A DNA stretch of 64,000 nt, from NCBI RefSeq assembly GCF_900585905.1, contig NZ_UTVH01000016.1:62001-126000 (forward strand), in the 5' to 3' direction. Of the stretch, positions 1-8,637 are shown one piece after another. The position numbers and the translations under genes were made by a program. Each line of letters starts with the position of its first letter. The first letter of the stretch is position 1. The notes under the pieces were generated by a model. That model was not told where the DNA came from. It saw only the letters and a list, made by a program, of their open reading frames with translations, and did not search any database. The stretch comes from Pseudomonas viridiflava. Its GTDB lineage: Bacteria > Pseudomonadota > Gammaproteobacteria > Pseudomonadales > Pseudomonadaceae.

Positions 1-1844
1 TCGGTCACGGTGGGCAGGCCGAAGGTTTCGTCGGTGTACTTTTTCGGGTCCAGGCGCTTGAGAAAGCCGGCATCGCCGACCAGCGAGCGAATGTCGCGGT
101 CGGTTTCCGAGGCGATGCGTTTGACCAGTGGATAGGCTTCCGGGTGAACGGCCGAGGCGTCCAGCGGATTGTCGCCGTTCATCACGCGCAGAAACCCGGC
201 CGCCTGCTCGAAGGTCTTTTCGCCCAGACGCGGGACTTTTTTCAGCGCTGCACGGGATTTGAACGCGCCGTTCTCGTCGCGGTGGGCAACGATATTCTGC
301 GCCAGCGTGGTATTGAGGCCGGAGATGCGCGCCAGCAACGCCACCGAAGCGGTGTTGACGTCGACACCGACGGCGTTCACGCAGTCTTCCACCACTGCAT
401 CCAGGCCGCGCGCCAGCTTCAGCTGAGACACGTCGTGCTGATACTGGCCGACGCCGATGGACTTGGGATCGATCTTCACCAGTTCGGCGAGGGGGTCCTG
501 CAGGCGACGGGCGATGGACACCGCGCCACGGATCGACACGTCCAGCTCCGGAAACTCCTTGGCGGCCAGCTCCGAGGCCGAGTACACCGACGCACCGGCT
601 TCGGACACCATCACCTTGGTCATCTTCAGACCTGGATACTTTTTGATCAGTTCGCCCGCCAGCTTGTCGGTTTCACGGCTGGCGGTGCCGTTGCCGATGG
701 CAATCAGGTCAACTGAATGCTTGGCGCACAACGCCGCCAGCACGGCGAGGGTCTGGTCCCACTGGTTTTTTGGCACATGCGGATAGACCGTGGCGTAGTC
801 CAGCAGCTTGCCGGTGGCGTCAACCACGGCCACTTTGCAGCCGGTGCGCAGGCCCGGGTCAAGCCCCAGCGTGGCGCGCGGCCCGGCCGGTGCAGCCAGC
901 AGCAGGTCATGCAGATTGTGGGCGAACACGTTGATCGCCTCAGCCTCGGCGGCTTCGCGCAGCTCGCCCAGCAGATCGGTTTCCAGATGGCTGTAGAGCT
1001 TGACCTTCCAGGTCCAGCGCACCACTTCGCCCAGCCATTTGTCGGCAGCACGACTTTGATTCTTCAGGCCGAAGCGTTCGGCGATCATCATTTCGCAGGG
1101 GTGCAGCGTGCCCGGCAGTTCTTCGCCGACCTTTAGTGAGGAGCTGAGAAAGCCTTCGTTGCGGCCACGGAAAATCGCCAGCGCGCGGTGCGACGGCATG
1201 CTTTTGAGCGGCTCGTCATGTTCGAAGTAGTCGCGGAACTTGGCGCCTTCCTCTTCCTTGCCTGGCACCACGCGGGCGCTGATCACTGCTTCATGCTTGA
1301 GGAAGCTGCGCAGCTTGTCCAGCAGGCTGGCGTCTTCGGCGAAGCGTTCCATGAGGATGTACTTGGCGCCTTCCAGCGCGGCCTTGACATCGGCAACGCC
1401 TTTTTCGCCATCGACAAAGCGTGCAGCTTCGGTTTCCGGGCTCAGGGACGGGTCGTTGAACAGGCTGTCGGCCAGTTCGCCGAGACCTGCTTCCAGCGCG
1501 ATCTGGCCTTTGGTGCGGCGCTTCTGCTTGTACGGCAGATAAAGGTCTTCGAGGCGGGTCTTGGTTTCGGCCAGCTTGATGTCGCGGGCCAGCTCGGGGG
1601 TCAGTTTGCCTTGCTCCTCGATGCTGGCGAGGATGCTGATGCGACGCTCGTCGAGTTCACGCAGGTAGCGCAGGCGCTCTTCAAGATGACGCAGCTGAGT
1701 GTCATCGAGGCTGCCGGTCACTTCCTTGCGGTAGCGGGAGATGAAAGGCACTGTCGAGCCCTCATCCAGAAGCGCGACGGCCGCTGCGACCTGTTGTGGG
1801 CGTACGCCGAGTTCTTCGGCGATGCGGCTGTTGATGCTGTCCAT
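1..1844 (-). CDS. tex: Tex, S1 RNA-binding transcription accessory protein (C-terminus beyond left edge)
   Basis: The first about 614 codons of Tex lie here, and the reading frame stays open to the left edge. The protein begins [19 protein letters not shown], the conserved Tex N-terminal helix-turn-helix, followed by the helical region with the [13 protein letters not shown] motif and then the YqgF/RuvC-like resolvase-type domain. Full-length Tex is about 775-785 residues, so the C-terminal HhH and S1 domains are mostly outside the window. Tex is a nucleic-acid-binding factor that acts with RNA polymerase and influences transcript release; in pathogens it affects virulence gene expression. 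It is followed on the other side by divergent ompR, the usual Pseudomonas order. The ATG at 1842-1844 is the family start. Confidence 0.93.
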   Translation of the reverse strand, partial: MDSINSRIAEELGVRPQQVAAAVALLDEGSTVPFISRYRKEVTGSLDDTQLRHLEERLRYLRELDERRISILASIEEQGKLTPELARDIKLAETKTRLEDLYLPYKQKRRTKGQIALEAGLGELADSLFNDPSLSPETEAARFVDGEKGVADVKAALEGAKYILMERFAEDASLLDKLRSFLKHEAVISARVVPGKEEEGAKFRDYFEHDEPLKSMPSHRALAIFRGRNEGFLSSSLKVGEELPGTLHPCEMMIAERFGLKNQSRAADKWLGEVVRWTWKVKLYSHLETDLLGELREAAEAEAINVFAHNLHDLLLAAPAGPRATLGLDPGLRTGCKVAVVDATGKLLDYATVYPHVPKNQWDQTLAVLAALCAKHSVDLIAIGNGTASRETDKLAGELIKKYPGLKMTKVMVSEAGASVYSASELAAKEFPELDVSIRGAVSIARRLQDPLAELVKIDPKSIGVGQYQHDVSQLKLARGLDAVVEDCVNAVGVDVNTASVALLARISGLNTTLAQNIVAHRDENGAFKSRAALKKVPRLGEKTFEQAAGFLRVMNGDNPLDASAVHPEAYPLVKRIASETDRDIRSLVGDAGFLKRLDPKKYTDETFGLPTVT

Positions 1845-1996
1845 AAGACCACCTGGAGTTGTGAGCGTAAAAAGTAGCGGCGGGCCAGGGCAAGGCGATG
1901 TCTGACGCCTCGCTGCCTGGCCTCGCTCGCCGACTTGTCGTAACGAAATCTGTCTGGCCGTTCTGTTCAGGCGCGGCCTGACGTCAAGGGGCGCGC

Positions 1997-2002
1997 ATTA
2001 TA
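1997..2002 (-). promoter_or_regulatory. Candidate -10 hexamer for tex
   Basis: On the minus strand the hexamer TATAAT lies about 150 bases upstream of the tex start codon. The position 17 bases further upstream (2020-2025) reads GACCCT, a poor -35, and falls exactly on the terminal repeat of the nested-palindrome element. The element may have displaced the native -35. This is a motif match only. Confidence 0.3.
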
Positions 2003-2018
2003 CCCGGCGCGATCCAGT

Positions 2019-2285
2019 TAGGGTCTGTCCCGTTTCATCGCGAGCCGCGTTGCTGGGCCAGATCTCGCCAGGCCAGGCCCAGGACGTAGAGAATGGTTGT
2101 TCCCTTTTCAAGTCCTGCAACGACGCATGGCGAGATTTGGCACGCAACCCGAAGGGTCGGGTCTGTTTTGCCGCGAGGCTACGTTACTCGACACTCATTT
2201 GGAACAATCAAACCTCGTGTCTCCTGCCTTGCCTCGCGGCAAAACAGACTCCGACGCGGCCGCGATGAGACGGGAACAGACCCTA
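2019..2285. mobile_element. MITE-like nested inverted-repeat element flanked by TA
   Basis: This 583-base gap between tex and ompR is mostly one structured element. Its termini are inverted repeats of about 25 bp: GGGTCTGTCCCGTTTCATCG at 2021 and the complement of CGATGAGACGGGAACAGACC at 2263-2282, with one gap and one mismatch. A TA dinucleotide flanks both ends (2019-2020 and 2284-2285), as expected for a TA target duplication of the IS630/mariner or IS427 kind. Inside lie two more inverted pairs: 2057-2070 with 2128-2141, and a perfect 19-bp pair at 2161-2179 and 2231-2249. There is no transposase, so this is a non-autonomous element or a relic. The bases outside it (1845-2018 and 2286-2427) hold only promoter regions. 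Confidence 0.6.
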
Positions 2286-2427
2286 GGGGATCAAGCGAGA
2301 AAACGGGGCTATTTGCGTTGAATATCAAGGCATGTATGGCAGCAGCGGTAAAATCTGCTAACAATGCACACGGTGCGTATGCCAGCAGCTACGCCATAAT
2401 GCGCCCCGAGATCAAAGGAGCATCTGA

Positions 2428-3168
2428 ATGAGCAGCACCGCACAAATTGCCGAAGGCGAAAAAATCCTTATTGTTGATGACGATCCGGGCCTGAGTAGCT
2501 TGCTGGAGCGTTTTTTCACCAGCAAGGGCTACCGCGCCCGTGCTGTGGCCAATGTTGAGCAAATGGACCGCTTGCTGGCCCGTGAAGTGTTCAATCTGGT
2601 GGTGCTGGACCTGATGCTGCCAGGTGAAGACGGTCTGTCTGCGTGCCGCCGCCTGCGTGCTGCCAACAATCAGGTGCCGATCATCATGCTCACGGCCAAA
2701 GGCGATGAGCTGAGCCGGATCAAGGGCCTGGAGCTGGGTGCCGACGATTACCTGGCCAAGCCGTTCAACCCGGACGAGCTGATGGCGCGGGTCAAGGCTG
2801 TGCTGCGCCGTCAGGCCGCGCCGGTGCCTGGCGCCCCTGGCAGCGAAGACGAATCGGTGACGTTCGGTGACTACGAACTGTCGCTGGCGACCCGCGAACT
2901 CAAGCGTGGCGATGAAGTGCACATGCTCACCACCGGTGAGTTTGCCGTGCTCAAGGCGCTGGTCATGCATGCCCGCGAGCCTCTGACCCGCGACAAGCTG
3001 ATGAACCTGGCAAGGGGCCGCGAGTGGGATGCACTGGAGCGCTCCATCGACGTACAGATTTCGCGCCTGCGTCGCCTGATCGAGCCTGACCCCTCCAAGC
3101 CGCGCTACATTCAGACCGTCTGGGGTGTTGGATATGTATTCGTTCCCGATGGCGCAGGTGGCCGATAA
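2428..3168 (+). CDS. ompR: OmpR/AmgR-type response regulator
   Basis: This 246-residue protein has an N-terminal receiver (about 12-125) and a C-terminal winged-helix DNA-binding domain (about 145-240) of the OmpR/PhoB family. The receiver shows the acidic cluster VDDDP at 16-20, the phosphoacceptor Asp61 in LDLMLPG, and Lys111 in LAKPF. The winged helix ends with the typical YIQTVWGVGYVF. A strong ribosome site (AAAGGAG) precedes the ATG. It lies 165 bp upstream of its sensor. The orthologous pair in P. aeruginosa is AmgRS, a membrane-stress system that contributes to aminoglycoside tolerance; that role is family knowledge. Symbol by homology: ompR or amgR. Confidence 0.95.
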   Translation: MSSTAQIAEGEKILIVDDDPGLSSLLERFFTSKGYRARAVANVEQMDRLLAREVFNLVVLDLMLPGEDGLSACRRLRAANNQVPIIMLTAKGDELSRIKGLELGADDYLAKPFNPDELMARVKAVLRRQAAPVPGAPGSEDESVTFGDYELSLATRELKRGDEVHMLTTGEFAVLKALVMHAREPLTRDKLMNLARGREWDALERSIDVQISRLRRLIEPDPSKPRYIQTVWGVGYVFVPDGAGGR

Positions 3169-3333
3169 TCCAGCGCTCTCGGGCGCAGCCCCGCCACAGT
3201 GTTTACCCGTCACGTCGATAACCCTGCTCAGGGCTATCGACGTTTTGGTTTGCGATGACGGGGTGTCGGGTGGTCACTGCGATGGGCACACCTGCGAGCA
3301 CGACTCGCTCCTGCAAAGTGTATGGCTGCAACT

Positions 3334-4656
3334 ATGAAAACCCCGCTCTGGTTCCCGCAAAGCTTCTTCTCCCGCACCCTTTGGCTGGTGCTGATCGTCG
3401 TGCTGTTTTCCAAGGCCCTGACCCTGGTTTATCTGCTGATGAACGAAGACGTGCTGGTCGACAGGCAGTACAGCCATGGCGTGGCGCTGACTTTGCGCGC
3501 CTATTGGGCAGCCAGTGAAAATGATCGCGAAGCCATTGCCGATGCGGCGGGGCTTATTCGTGTGGTGGGCGGCGGTGTGCCGGAAGGCGAACAGCACTGG
3601 CCTTACAGCGAAATCTATCAGCGCCAGATGCAGGCTGAGCTGGGCGCCGATACCGAAGTGCGCCTGCGCGTGCATGCACCGCCCGCGCTGTGGGTGCGTG
3701 CGCCAAGCCTGGGGGATGGCTGGCTGAAGGTGCCGTTGTACCCGCACCCGTTGCGTGGGCAGAAAATCTGGAGCGTGCTGGGCTGGTTCCTGGCCATCGG
3801 CCTGTTATCCACCGCCTCGGCGTGGATTTTCGTACGCCAGCTCAATCAGCCGCTCAAGCGTCTGGTATTTGCCGCCAGGCAGTTGGGGCAGGGGCGCAGC
3901 GTGCGCTTGCCAGTCAGCGATACGCCCAGCGAAATGACCGAGGTGTATCGCGCGTTCAACCAGATGGCCGAGGACGTCGAACAGGCCGGGCAGGAGCGTG
4001 AGCTGATGCTTGCCGGCGTGTCCCATGACCTGCGCACACCGCTGACCCGCCTGCGCCTTTCGCTGGAATTGATGAAGGGAGAAAGCGAGCTGACAGAAGG
4101 CATGGTGCGCGACATCGAGGACATGGATGCCATTCTTGATCAGTTTCTGGCGTTCATTCGCGATGGCCGCGACGAGGAAATCGAAGAGGTCAACCTCAGC
4201 GATCTGGTACGTGATGTCGTGGCCCCCTTCAATAACCCGGAAAACCCGGAAGAGCAGATCCGCCTGTGTCTTGAACCGATTCCGCCGTTTCCGCTGCGCC
4301 GTGTGTCGATGAAGCGCCTGCTGACCAACCTGATCGGCAATGCGATGCATCACGCGGGTAACGGCATCGAAGTCGCTGCGTATGTGTCTGGCGACAACAA
4401 TGCGCCTTATGTCGTGCTGAGCGTGCTCGATCGTGGCGCAGGCATTGATCCTTCTGAACTGGAAGTGATCTTCAATCCGTTCATCCGGGGCGACAAGGCG
4501 CGCAGCGGCAAAGGCACGGGTCTGGGCCTGGCCATCGTCAAGCGCATTGCTGCGATGCATGGCGGCAACGTCGAACTGCGCAACCGTTCCGGCGGCGGGC
4601 TGGAAGCGCGGGTGCGATTGCCATTGGGGTTGATGCTGCCCAGGGATGCGGTTTAA
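3334..4656 (+). CDS. envZ: EnvZ/AmgS-type sensor histidine kinase
   Basis: This 440-residue inner-membrane kinase is the partner of the adjacent OmpR. Transmembrane helices lie at about 14-36 and 147-166 and flank a periplasmic sensor of about 110 residues. They are followed by a HAMP linker (LNQPLKRLVFAARQLG), the H-box SHDLRTPLTRL with the phosphoacceptor His near 231, an N-box (NLIGNAMHHA) and the ATP-lid GTGLGLAIVKR. An ATG at 3322 would add four residues, but MKTPLWFPQS is the family N-terminus, so 3334 is preferred. The 165-bp gap after ompR has no obvious terminator, and co-transcription is likely. Confidence 0.93.
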   Translation: MKTPLWFPQSFFSRTLWLVLIVVLFSKALTLVYLLMNEDVLVDRQYSHGVALTLRAYWAASENDREAIADAAGLIRVVGGGVPEGEQHWPYSEIYQRQMQAELGADTEVRLRVHAPPALWVRAPSLGDGWLKVPLYPHPLRGQKIWSVLGWFLAIGLLSTASAWIFVRQLNQPLKRLVFAARQLGQGRSVRLPVSDTPSEMTEVYRAFNQMAEDVEQAGQERELMLAGVSHDLRTPLTRLRLSLELMKGESELTEGMVRDIEDMDAILDQFLAFIRDGRDEEIEEVNLSDLVRDVVAPFNNPENPEEQIRLCLEPIPPFPLRRVSMKRLLTNLIGNAMHHAGNGIEVAAYVSGDNNAPYVVLSVLDRGAGIDPSELEVIFNPFIRGDKARSGKGTGLGLAIVKRIAAMHGGNVELRNRSGGGLEARVRLPLGLMLPRDAV

Positions 4657-4665
4657 GCGCGCACT

Positions 4666-4701
4666 CAACGCCAGGCGCCGACAGGTTGGCGCCTGGCGTT
4701 G
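4666..4701. terminator. Hairpin between convergent envZ and rimK
   Basis: A perfect 14-bp stem (CAACGCCAGGCGCC with its complement) closes an 8-base loop between two convergent genes. Neither flank carries a strong T-run, so it may end transcripts from both sides with modest efficiency or only protect 3' ends. Confidence 0.55.
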
Positions 4702-4710
4702 CGTGTTGTA

Positions 4711-5616
4711 TCAGCCTTTGCCTTTGGTGCGCGTCATGTGCGGGCCGCTGTTCTTCTCCAGGTATTCGATGATCATCCCGGCGACGTCTTTGCTGGTGGT
4801 GACTTCAATGCCTTCCAGCCCCGGCGAAGAGTTGACCTCCATCACCAGCGGGCCGTGATTGGAGCGCAGGATATCGACACCGGCGACACTCAGGCCCATG
4901 ACCTTGGCGGCGCGAAGGGCAGTCATGCGCTCCTCGGGGGTGATCTTGATCAGGCTGGCGCTGCCACCGCGGTGCAGGTTGGAGCGGAACTCTCCAGGCT
5001 TGGCCTGGCGCTTCATCGACGCAATCACCTTGTCGCCCACCACGAAGCAGCGAATGTCGGCGCCGCCCGCTTCCTTGATGTACTCCTGCACCATGATGTC
5101 CTGCTTGAGGCCCATGAACGCCTCGATCACCGATTCGGCCGCCGTCGCGGTTTCGCATAGCACCACGCCGATGCCCTGGGTGCCTTCCAGCACCTTGATC
5201 ACCAGCGGTGCGCCGTTGACCATCTGGATCAGGTCGGGAATGTCATCCGGTGAGTGGGCGAAGCCGGTGACCGGCAGACCGATACCTCGACGCGACAGTA
5301 ACTGCAGTGAGCGCAGCTTGTCCCGCGAGCGGGCAATGGCCACGGATTCGTTGAGCGGGAAAACGCCCATCATTTCAAACTGGCGCAGTACCGCGCAGCC
5401 GTAGAACGTCACCGATGCGCCGATACGCGGAATCACCGCATCGAACCCCTCCAGTGGCTTGCCGCGATAGTGAATCTGCGGCTTGTGGCTGGCGATATTC
5501 ATATAGGCGCGCAGGGTGTCGATCACCACCATCTCATGGCCCCGTTCAATACCAGCTTCGACCAGACGACGGGTTGAATACAGACGCGGGTTACGCGAAA
5601 GCACAGCGATCTTCAT
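4711..5616 (-). CDS. rimK: RimK, ribosomal protein S6 glutamate ligase
   Basis: This 301-residue ATP-grasp ligase adds glutamates to the C-terminus of ribosomal protein S6. The N-terminal pre-ATP-grasp fold begins [18 protein letters not shown]. The ATP-grasp core includes [17 protein letters not shown], the [17 protein letters not shown] strand and the metal-binding [14 protein letters not shown] near the C-terminus. Length and motifs match E. coli RimK (300 residues). It overlaps rimB by four bases (ATGA), so the genes are translationally coupled. In P. fluorescens RimK activity responds to RimA, RimB and cyclic-di-GMP and alters the proteome through ribosome modification; here this is inferred from conserved synteny. 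Confidence 0.95.
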   Translation of the reverse strand: MKIAVLSRNPRLYSTRRLVEAGIERGHEMVVIDTLRAYMNIASHKPQIHYRGKPLEGFDAVIPRIGASVTFYGCAVLRQFEMMGVFPLNESVAIARSRDKLRSLQLLSRRGIGLPVTGFAHSPDDIPDLIQMVNGAPLVIKVLEGTQGIGVVLCETATAAESVIEAFMGLKQDIMVQEYIKEAGGADIRCFVVGDKVIASMKRQAKPGEFRSNLHRGGSASLIKITPEERMTALRAAKVMGLSVAGVDILRSNHGPLVMEVNSSPGLEGIEVTTSKDVAGMIIEYLEKNSGPHMTRTKGKG

Positions 5617-6137
5617 GCAGCACCTGTGGCAGAGGTAGTCGAGACCGGAAAAACCGGTTTGTCCTGAACATAAGTAATGCCCGGATTGACCACCAGCTGG
5701 CCGTCAATCAGAGCGTTGGAGCCCAGCAGCAGGCGATAGCGCATCGCTTTGCGGCAGGCCAGGGTAAATTCCACCGGCCAGACCCGGTCGCCCAGGGCCA
5801 GCGTGGTGCGGATCACATAGCGAACCTGAGCGTGGCCGTTGGAGCTCTTGATGGTTTTCATGGCCACCAGTTGCGCTTCGCAGCGGCGATGGCGCAGTTG
5901 TACCACCGTGCCCAGGTGCGCGTTGAAGCGAACCCATTTGTGCCCATCGCGCTCGAATGGCTCTATTTCAGTGGCGTGCAGGCTGGAGGTGCTCGCTCCG
6001 GTGTCGATTTTCGCTCGCAGGCCAGCAACGCCCAGTTCGGGCAGCGCCACCCACTCGCGCAGACCAATGACGGTCAGATGATCAAATGTTTTCAAGAGGA
6101 TTCCGTGTTCAAGCTGTTCGCCAGGCGCTGGCGTCAA
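5613..6137 (-). CDS. rimB: RimB, retropepsin-like aspartic protease of the Rim system
   Basis: This 174-residue protein carries the retropepsin-like active-site motif [14 protein letters not shown] and the downstream [17 protein letters not shown] strand, typical of the RimK-associated zinc/aspartic-type protease family. It sits between rimA and rimK, overlapping rimK by 4 bases and rimA by 29. The start is uncertain: the ATG at 6137 lies inside rimA, while a TTG at 6095 would give an N-terminus of about [16 protein letters not shown], which resembles family members better. In P. fluorescens RimB opposes or tunes RimK modification of S6; the same role is inferred. Confidence 0.88.
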   Translation of the reverse strand: MTPAPGEQLEHGILLKTFDHLTVIGLREWVALPELGVAGLRAKIDTGASTSSLHATEIEPFERDGHKWVRFNAHLGTVVQLRHRRCEAQLVAMKTIKSSNGHAQVRYVIRTTLALGDRVWPVEFTLACRKAMRYRLLLGSNALIDGQLVVNPGITYVQDKPVFPVSTTSATGAA

Positions 6138-6891
6138 TCGGCGCCAACGCCTTGAATGCAGGTTTGGCGAACCAGTACCCCTGCATCAGATAAATTCCGC
6201 AGTCGCCGAGAAAGTCTCGCTCCCCGGCGCATTCGATGCCTTCGGCGATGACTGTAACGCCCAAGTCTGCACACATTGTGACAATCGCGCGAACAATAGC
6301 CTGACGCGCCTTGTTCTGGTGAATATCCCTGATCAAGTCCATGTCGAGTTTTATCAGGTCAGGCTGAAAATTCGCCAGCAGCGTCAGCCCGGAATGGCCT
6401 GCGCCGAAGTCGTCGATTGCGGTCATGAAACCGAATTGCCGGTACTCGCGCAGAATGTTGATCAAGTGCTGGTGGTTGTCGATGTGCTCGGTTTCGATGG
6501 TCTCGAAAATCAGCCGGTCCAGCGGAAAGTTGTGCGCGCGTGCAGCCTCAAGCGTGCTGCGGATACACAGTTCGGGCCGGTACACCGCGTTGGGCAAAAA
6601 GTTGATCGACAACCGGGTGTCCATGCCCAGCGCGGAGGCGCCGGCAATGGCATGGGTGCGACACAGCTGGTCGAAGCGATAGCGGTTCTGGTCGTTGACC
6701 TGACTCAGCACCGAAAAAGCGCTTTCCCCGTTGATGCCGCGTACCAGCGCTTCATGGGCAAAGACCGAGTTGCTGCGCAGATCGACGATGGGCTGGTAGG
6801 CAAAGGCAAAGGAAAAATCCAGATCAGGACTGTTGCGGCAGCCTTCGCATCCAACAGCGCTTGTAGTCAATGACGTCGGGAACTCGGTCAT
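6109..6891 (-). CDS. rimA: RimA, EAL-domain cyclic-di-GMP phosphodiesterase
   Basis: The 260-residue protein is essentially a stand-alone EAL domain. Visible motifs are HEALVRG (the EAL signature), SINFLPNA, FETIETE in place of the usual ELTE, DDFGAGHSG, LIKLDMDLI and VIAEGIE, so the catalytic acidic residues appear intact. There is no membrane segment or sensory domain; a short Cys-containing N-terminus precedes the EAL fold. It is the first gene of the rimA-rimB-rimK cluster. In P. fluorescens RimA is a cyclic-di-GMP phosphodiesterase that modulates RimK. The symbol rests on synteny plus the domain. Confidence 0.87.
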   Translation of the reverse strand: MTEFPTSLTTSAVGCEGCRNSPDLDFSFAFAYQPIVDLRSNSVFAHEALVRGINGESAFSVLSQVNDQNRYRFDQLCRTHAIAGASALGMDTRLSINFLPNAVYRPELCIRSTLEAARAHNFPLDRLIFETIETEHIDNHQHLINILREYRQFGFMTAIDDFGAGHSGLTLLANFQPDLIKLDMDLIRDIHQNKARQAIVRAIVTMCADLGVTVIAEGIECAGERDFLGDCGIYLMQGYWFAKPAFKALAPIDASAWRTA

Positions 6892-7013
6892 AGGGGCATT
6901 CCATTAGATAGGTAAATCTGGGGGCGAGAAGACAGGTTAATCGTCGCAATGGCTTGCTGCACGCCATGTCCGACGTAGTACAGTTCTGAGTACTCTGTAA
7001 TCGAGGAATTTCC

Positions 7014-7418
7014 ATGACACAAAAGTCAGACGAAGACGACAAGGTACGTCTGGATAAATGGCTCTGGGCGGCGCGTTTCTACAAGACCCGTGCCTTGGCC
7101 AAGGCGGCCATCGAAAGCGGCAAGGTGCACTGCCGGGGCGAGCGCTGCAAGCCTGGCAAGGAGCCGCGCATCGGTGACCTGTTTCAGATTCGTACCGGTT
7201 TTGACGAGCGTACAGTGGAGGTCCAAGCGCTGTCCATCGTGCGCCGTGGTGCGCCCGACGCGCAGATGCTTTATAGCGAAACCCCGGAGAGCATCGCCAA
7301 GCGTGAAAACCAGGCGGCGCAGCGTAAAGCGGGCAATCTTGGCGTGACCACCGAGGGCAAGCCGACCAAGAAGCAGCGTCGACAATTGTTCGATTTTCGT
7401 GGTGCAGTTCGCGATTGA
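7014..7418 (+). CDS. hslR: Hsp15, ribosome-associated heat-shock S4 protein
   Basis: This 134-residue protein is a single S4 RNA-binding domain (VRLDKWLWAARFYKTR, residues about 11-26) with a basic C-terminal tail (TKKQRRQLFDFRG). It matches E. coli Hsp15, which binds free 50S subunits carrying a nascent chain after premature release and helps recycle them. It is followed 145 bases downstream by hslO, the same pair as in E. coli. No clear sigma-32 promoter is visible in the 122-base gap upstream. Confidence 0.94.
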   Translation: MTQKSDEDDKVRLDKWLWAARFYKTRALAKAAIESGKVHCRGERCKPGKEPRIGDLFQIRTGFDERTVEVQALSIVRRGAPDAQMLYSETPESIAKRENQAAQRKAGNLGVTTEGKPTKKQRRQLFDFRGAVRD

Positions 7419-7563
7419 CACAGGTTAGGGCGCTGTGAATTACCCTGGCTTGGAAGCGCGATAAAATGCCACGCAGCCTATGGCAAGCTACGGCAACAAG
7501 GCGCGAAGGCTGCGCTTCATAGATACTTGTCATCATTTGTCACCTATTCAGATAACTTTCCCC

Positions 7564-8457
7564 ATGCCTGATATCGATTACACACAGCGTTTTATCTTTG
7601 ATGAAAGCGACGTTCGCGGCGAGCTGGTAGCCCTGGAGCGCAGCTACGCCGAAGTGCTGGCCAAACATCCCTACCCCGAGCCCGTCGCGCAGTTGCTGGG
7701 CGAGTTGCTGGCCGCCGCTGCGCTGCTGGTCGGGACTTTGAAGTTCGACGGTTTGCTGATTCTGCAGGCGCGCTCCAGTGGCGCAGTGCCGCTGTTGATG
7801 GTCGAGTGCTCCAGCGAGCGCGAACTGCGCGGCATCGCCCGCTACGACGAATCACTGATTACCCCCGGTGCCGGATTGCAGGACCTGATGCCTGACGGCT
7901 CGCTGGCGATGACCATCGACCCGCGCCAGGGCAAGCGCTATCAGGGCATCGTCGCCCTGGATGGCATCGACTTGTCCGACAGCCTGTCGAGCTACTTCAG
8001 GATGTCCGAGCAGTTGGGTACGCGCTTCTGGCTCAAGGCCGACGGCCATCGCGCGCGCGGTCTGCTGCTGCAGCAGTTGCCGATGGCGCAGCAGACCGAT
8101 GCCGAGGAGCGCGACGCCACCTGGGAGCATGTCACCACGCTGGCCGGCACGCTGACCGCAGAAGAATTGCTTAGTCTGGACAACCAGACCGTGCTGCATC
8201 GTCTGTTCCACCAGGACCCTGTGCGCATGTTCGACGTGCAGCCACTGTGCTTCCGCTGCAGCTGCTCTCGGGAACGTTCGGCCAATGCGCTGGTCAGTTT
8301 GGGGCTGGAAGATGCGCAGCAGTTGGTCATTGAACACAACGGTACGGTCGAGATCGACTGTCAGTTCTGCAACCAGCGCTATCTTTTCGATGCCACTGAT
8401 ATCGCGCAGCTGTTCGCTGGCGGTGGCGTTGATTCACCATCTGATACGCGTCACTAA
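7564..8457 (+). CDS. hslO: Hsp33, redox-regulated chaperone
   Basis: The 297-residue protein begins [20 protein letters not shown], as Pseudomonas Hsp33 does; upstream in-frame codons back to 7480 are not part of the family. The C-terminal redox switch is complete: CSCSRE (CxC) and CQFC (CxxC) provide the four zinc-binding cysteines that form disulfides under oxidative stress and activate the holdase. It is cytoplasmic. It follows hslR on the same strand. An A/T-rich TAAAAT near 7464 could be a -10 for a separate promoter. Confidence 0.95.
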   Translation: MPDIDYTQRFIFDESDVRGELVALERSYAEVLAKHPYPEPVAQLLGELLAAAALLVGTLKFDGLLILQARSSGAVPLLMVECSSERELRGIARYDESLITPGAGLQDLMPDGSLAMTIDPRQGKRYQGIVALDGIDLSDSLSSYFRMSEQLGTRFWLKADGHRARGLLLQQLPMAQQTDAEERDATWEHVTTLAGTLTAEELLSLDNQTVLHRLFHQDPVRMFDVQPLCFRCSCSRERSANALVSLGLEDAQQLVIEHNGTVEIDCQFCNQRYLFDATDIAQLFAGGGVDSPSDTRH

Positions 8458-8568
8458 GTCGGTGCGTATTTTGCTCCTTTGAAGGCTGTAGGCCGCGGTG
8501 GGGCGGTTCTGACAGGAGGGTCCTACCATTTGTAGGGTTTTCTGGCATAATCCGGCCCACTTTTCCGC

Positions 8569-8595
8569 TGTAGTAGTGGTTGTTTTTTTACTACA
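8569..8595 (+). promoter_or_regulatory. Hairpin in the pckA 5' leader
   Basis: TGTAGTA and TACTACA form a 7-bp stem around a 13-base T-rich loop, 42 bases upstream of the pckA ATG. It could sit in the untranslated leader. No known riboswitch is recognised. Confidence 0.25.
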
Positions 8596-8637
8596 AAACC
8601 GTTTGGAGCACTCGGCTACTGGCCGACGAGGACCCTC

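Noticed and set aside
3169..3333. Possible REP between ompR and envZ
   Set aside because: The CCTGCGAGCACGACTCGCTC stretch resembles a degenerate REP but has only a weak palindrome; not enough to call.
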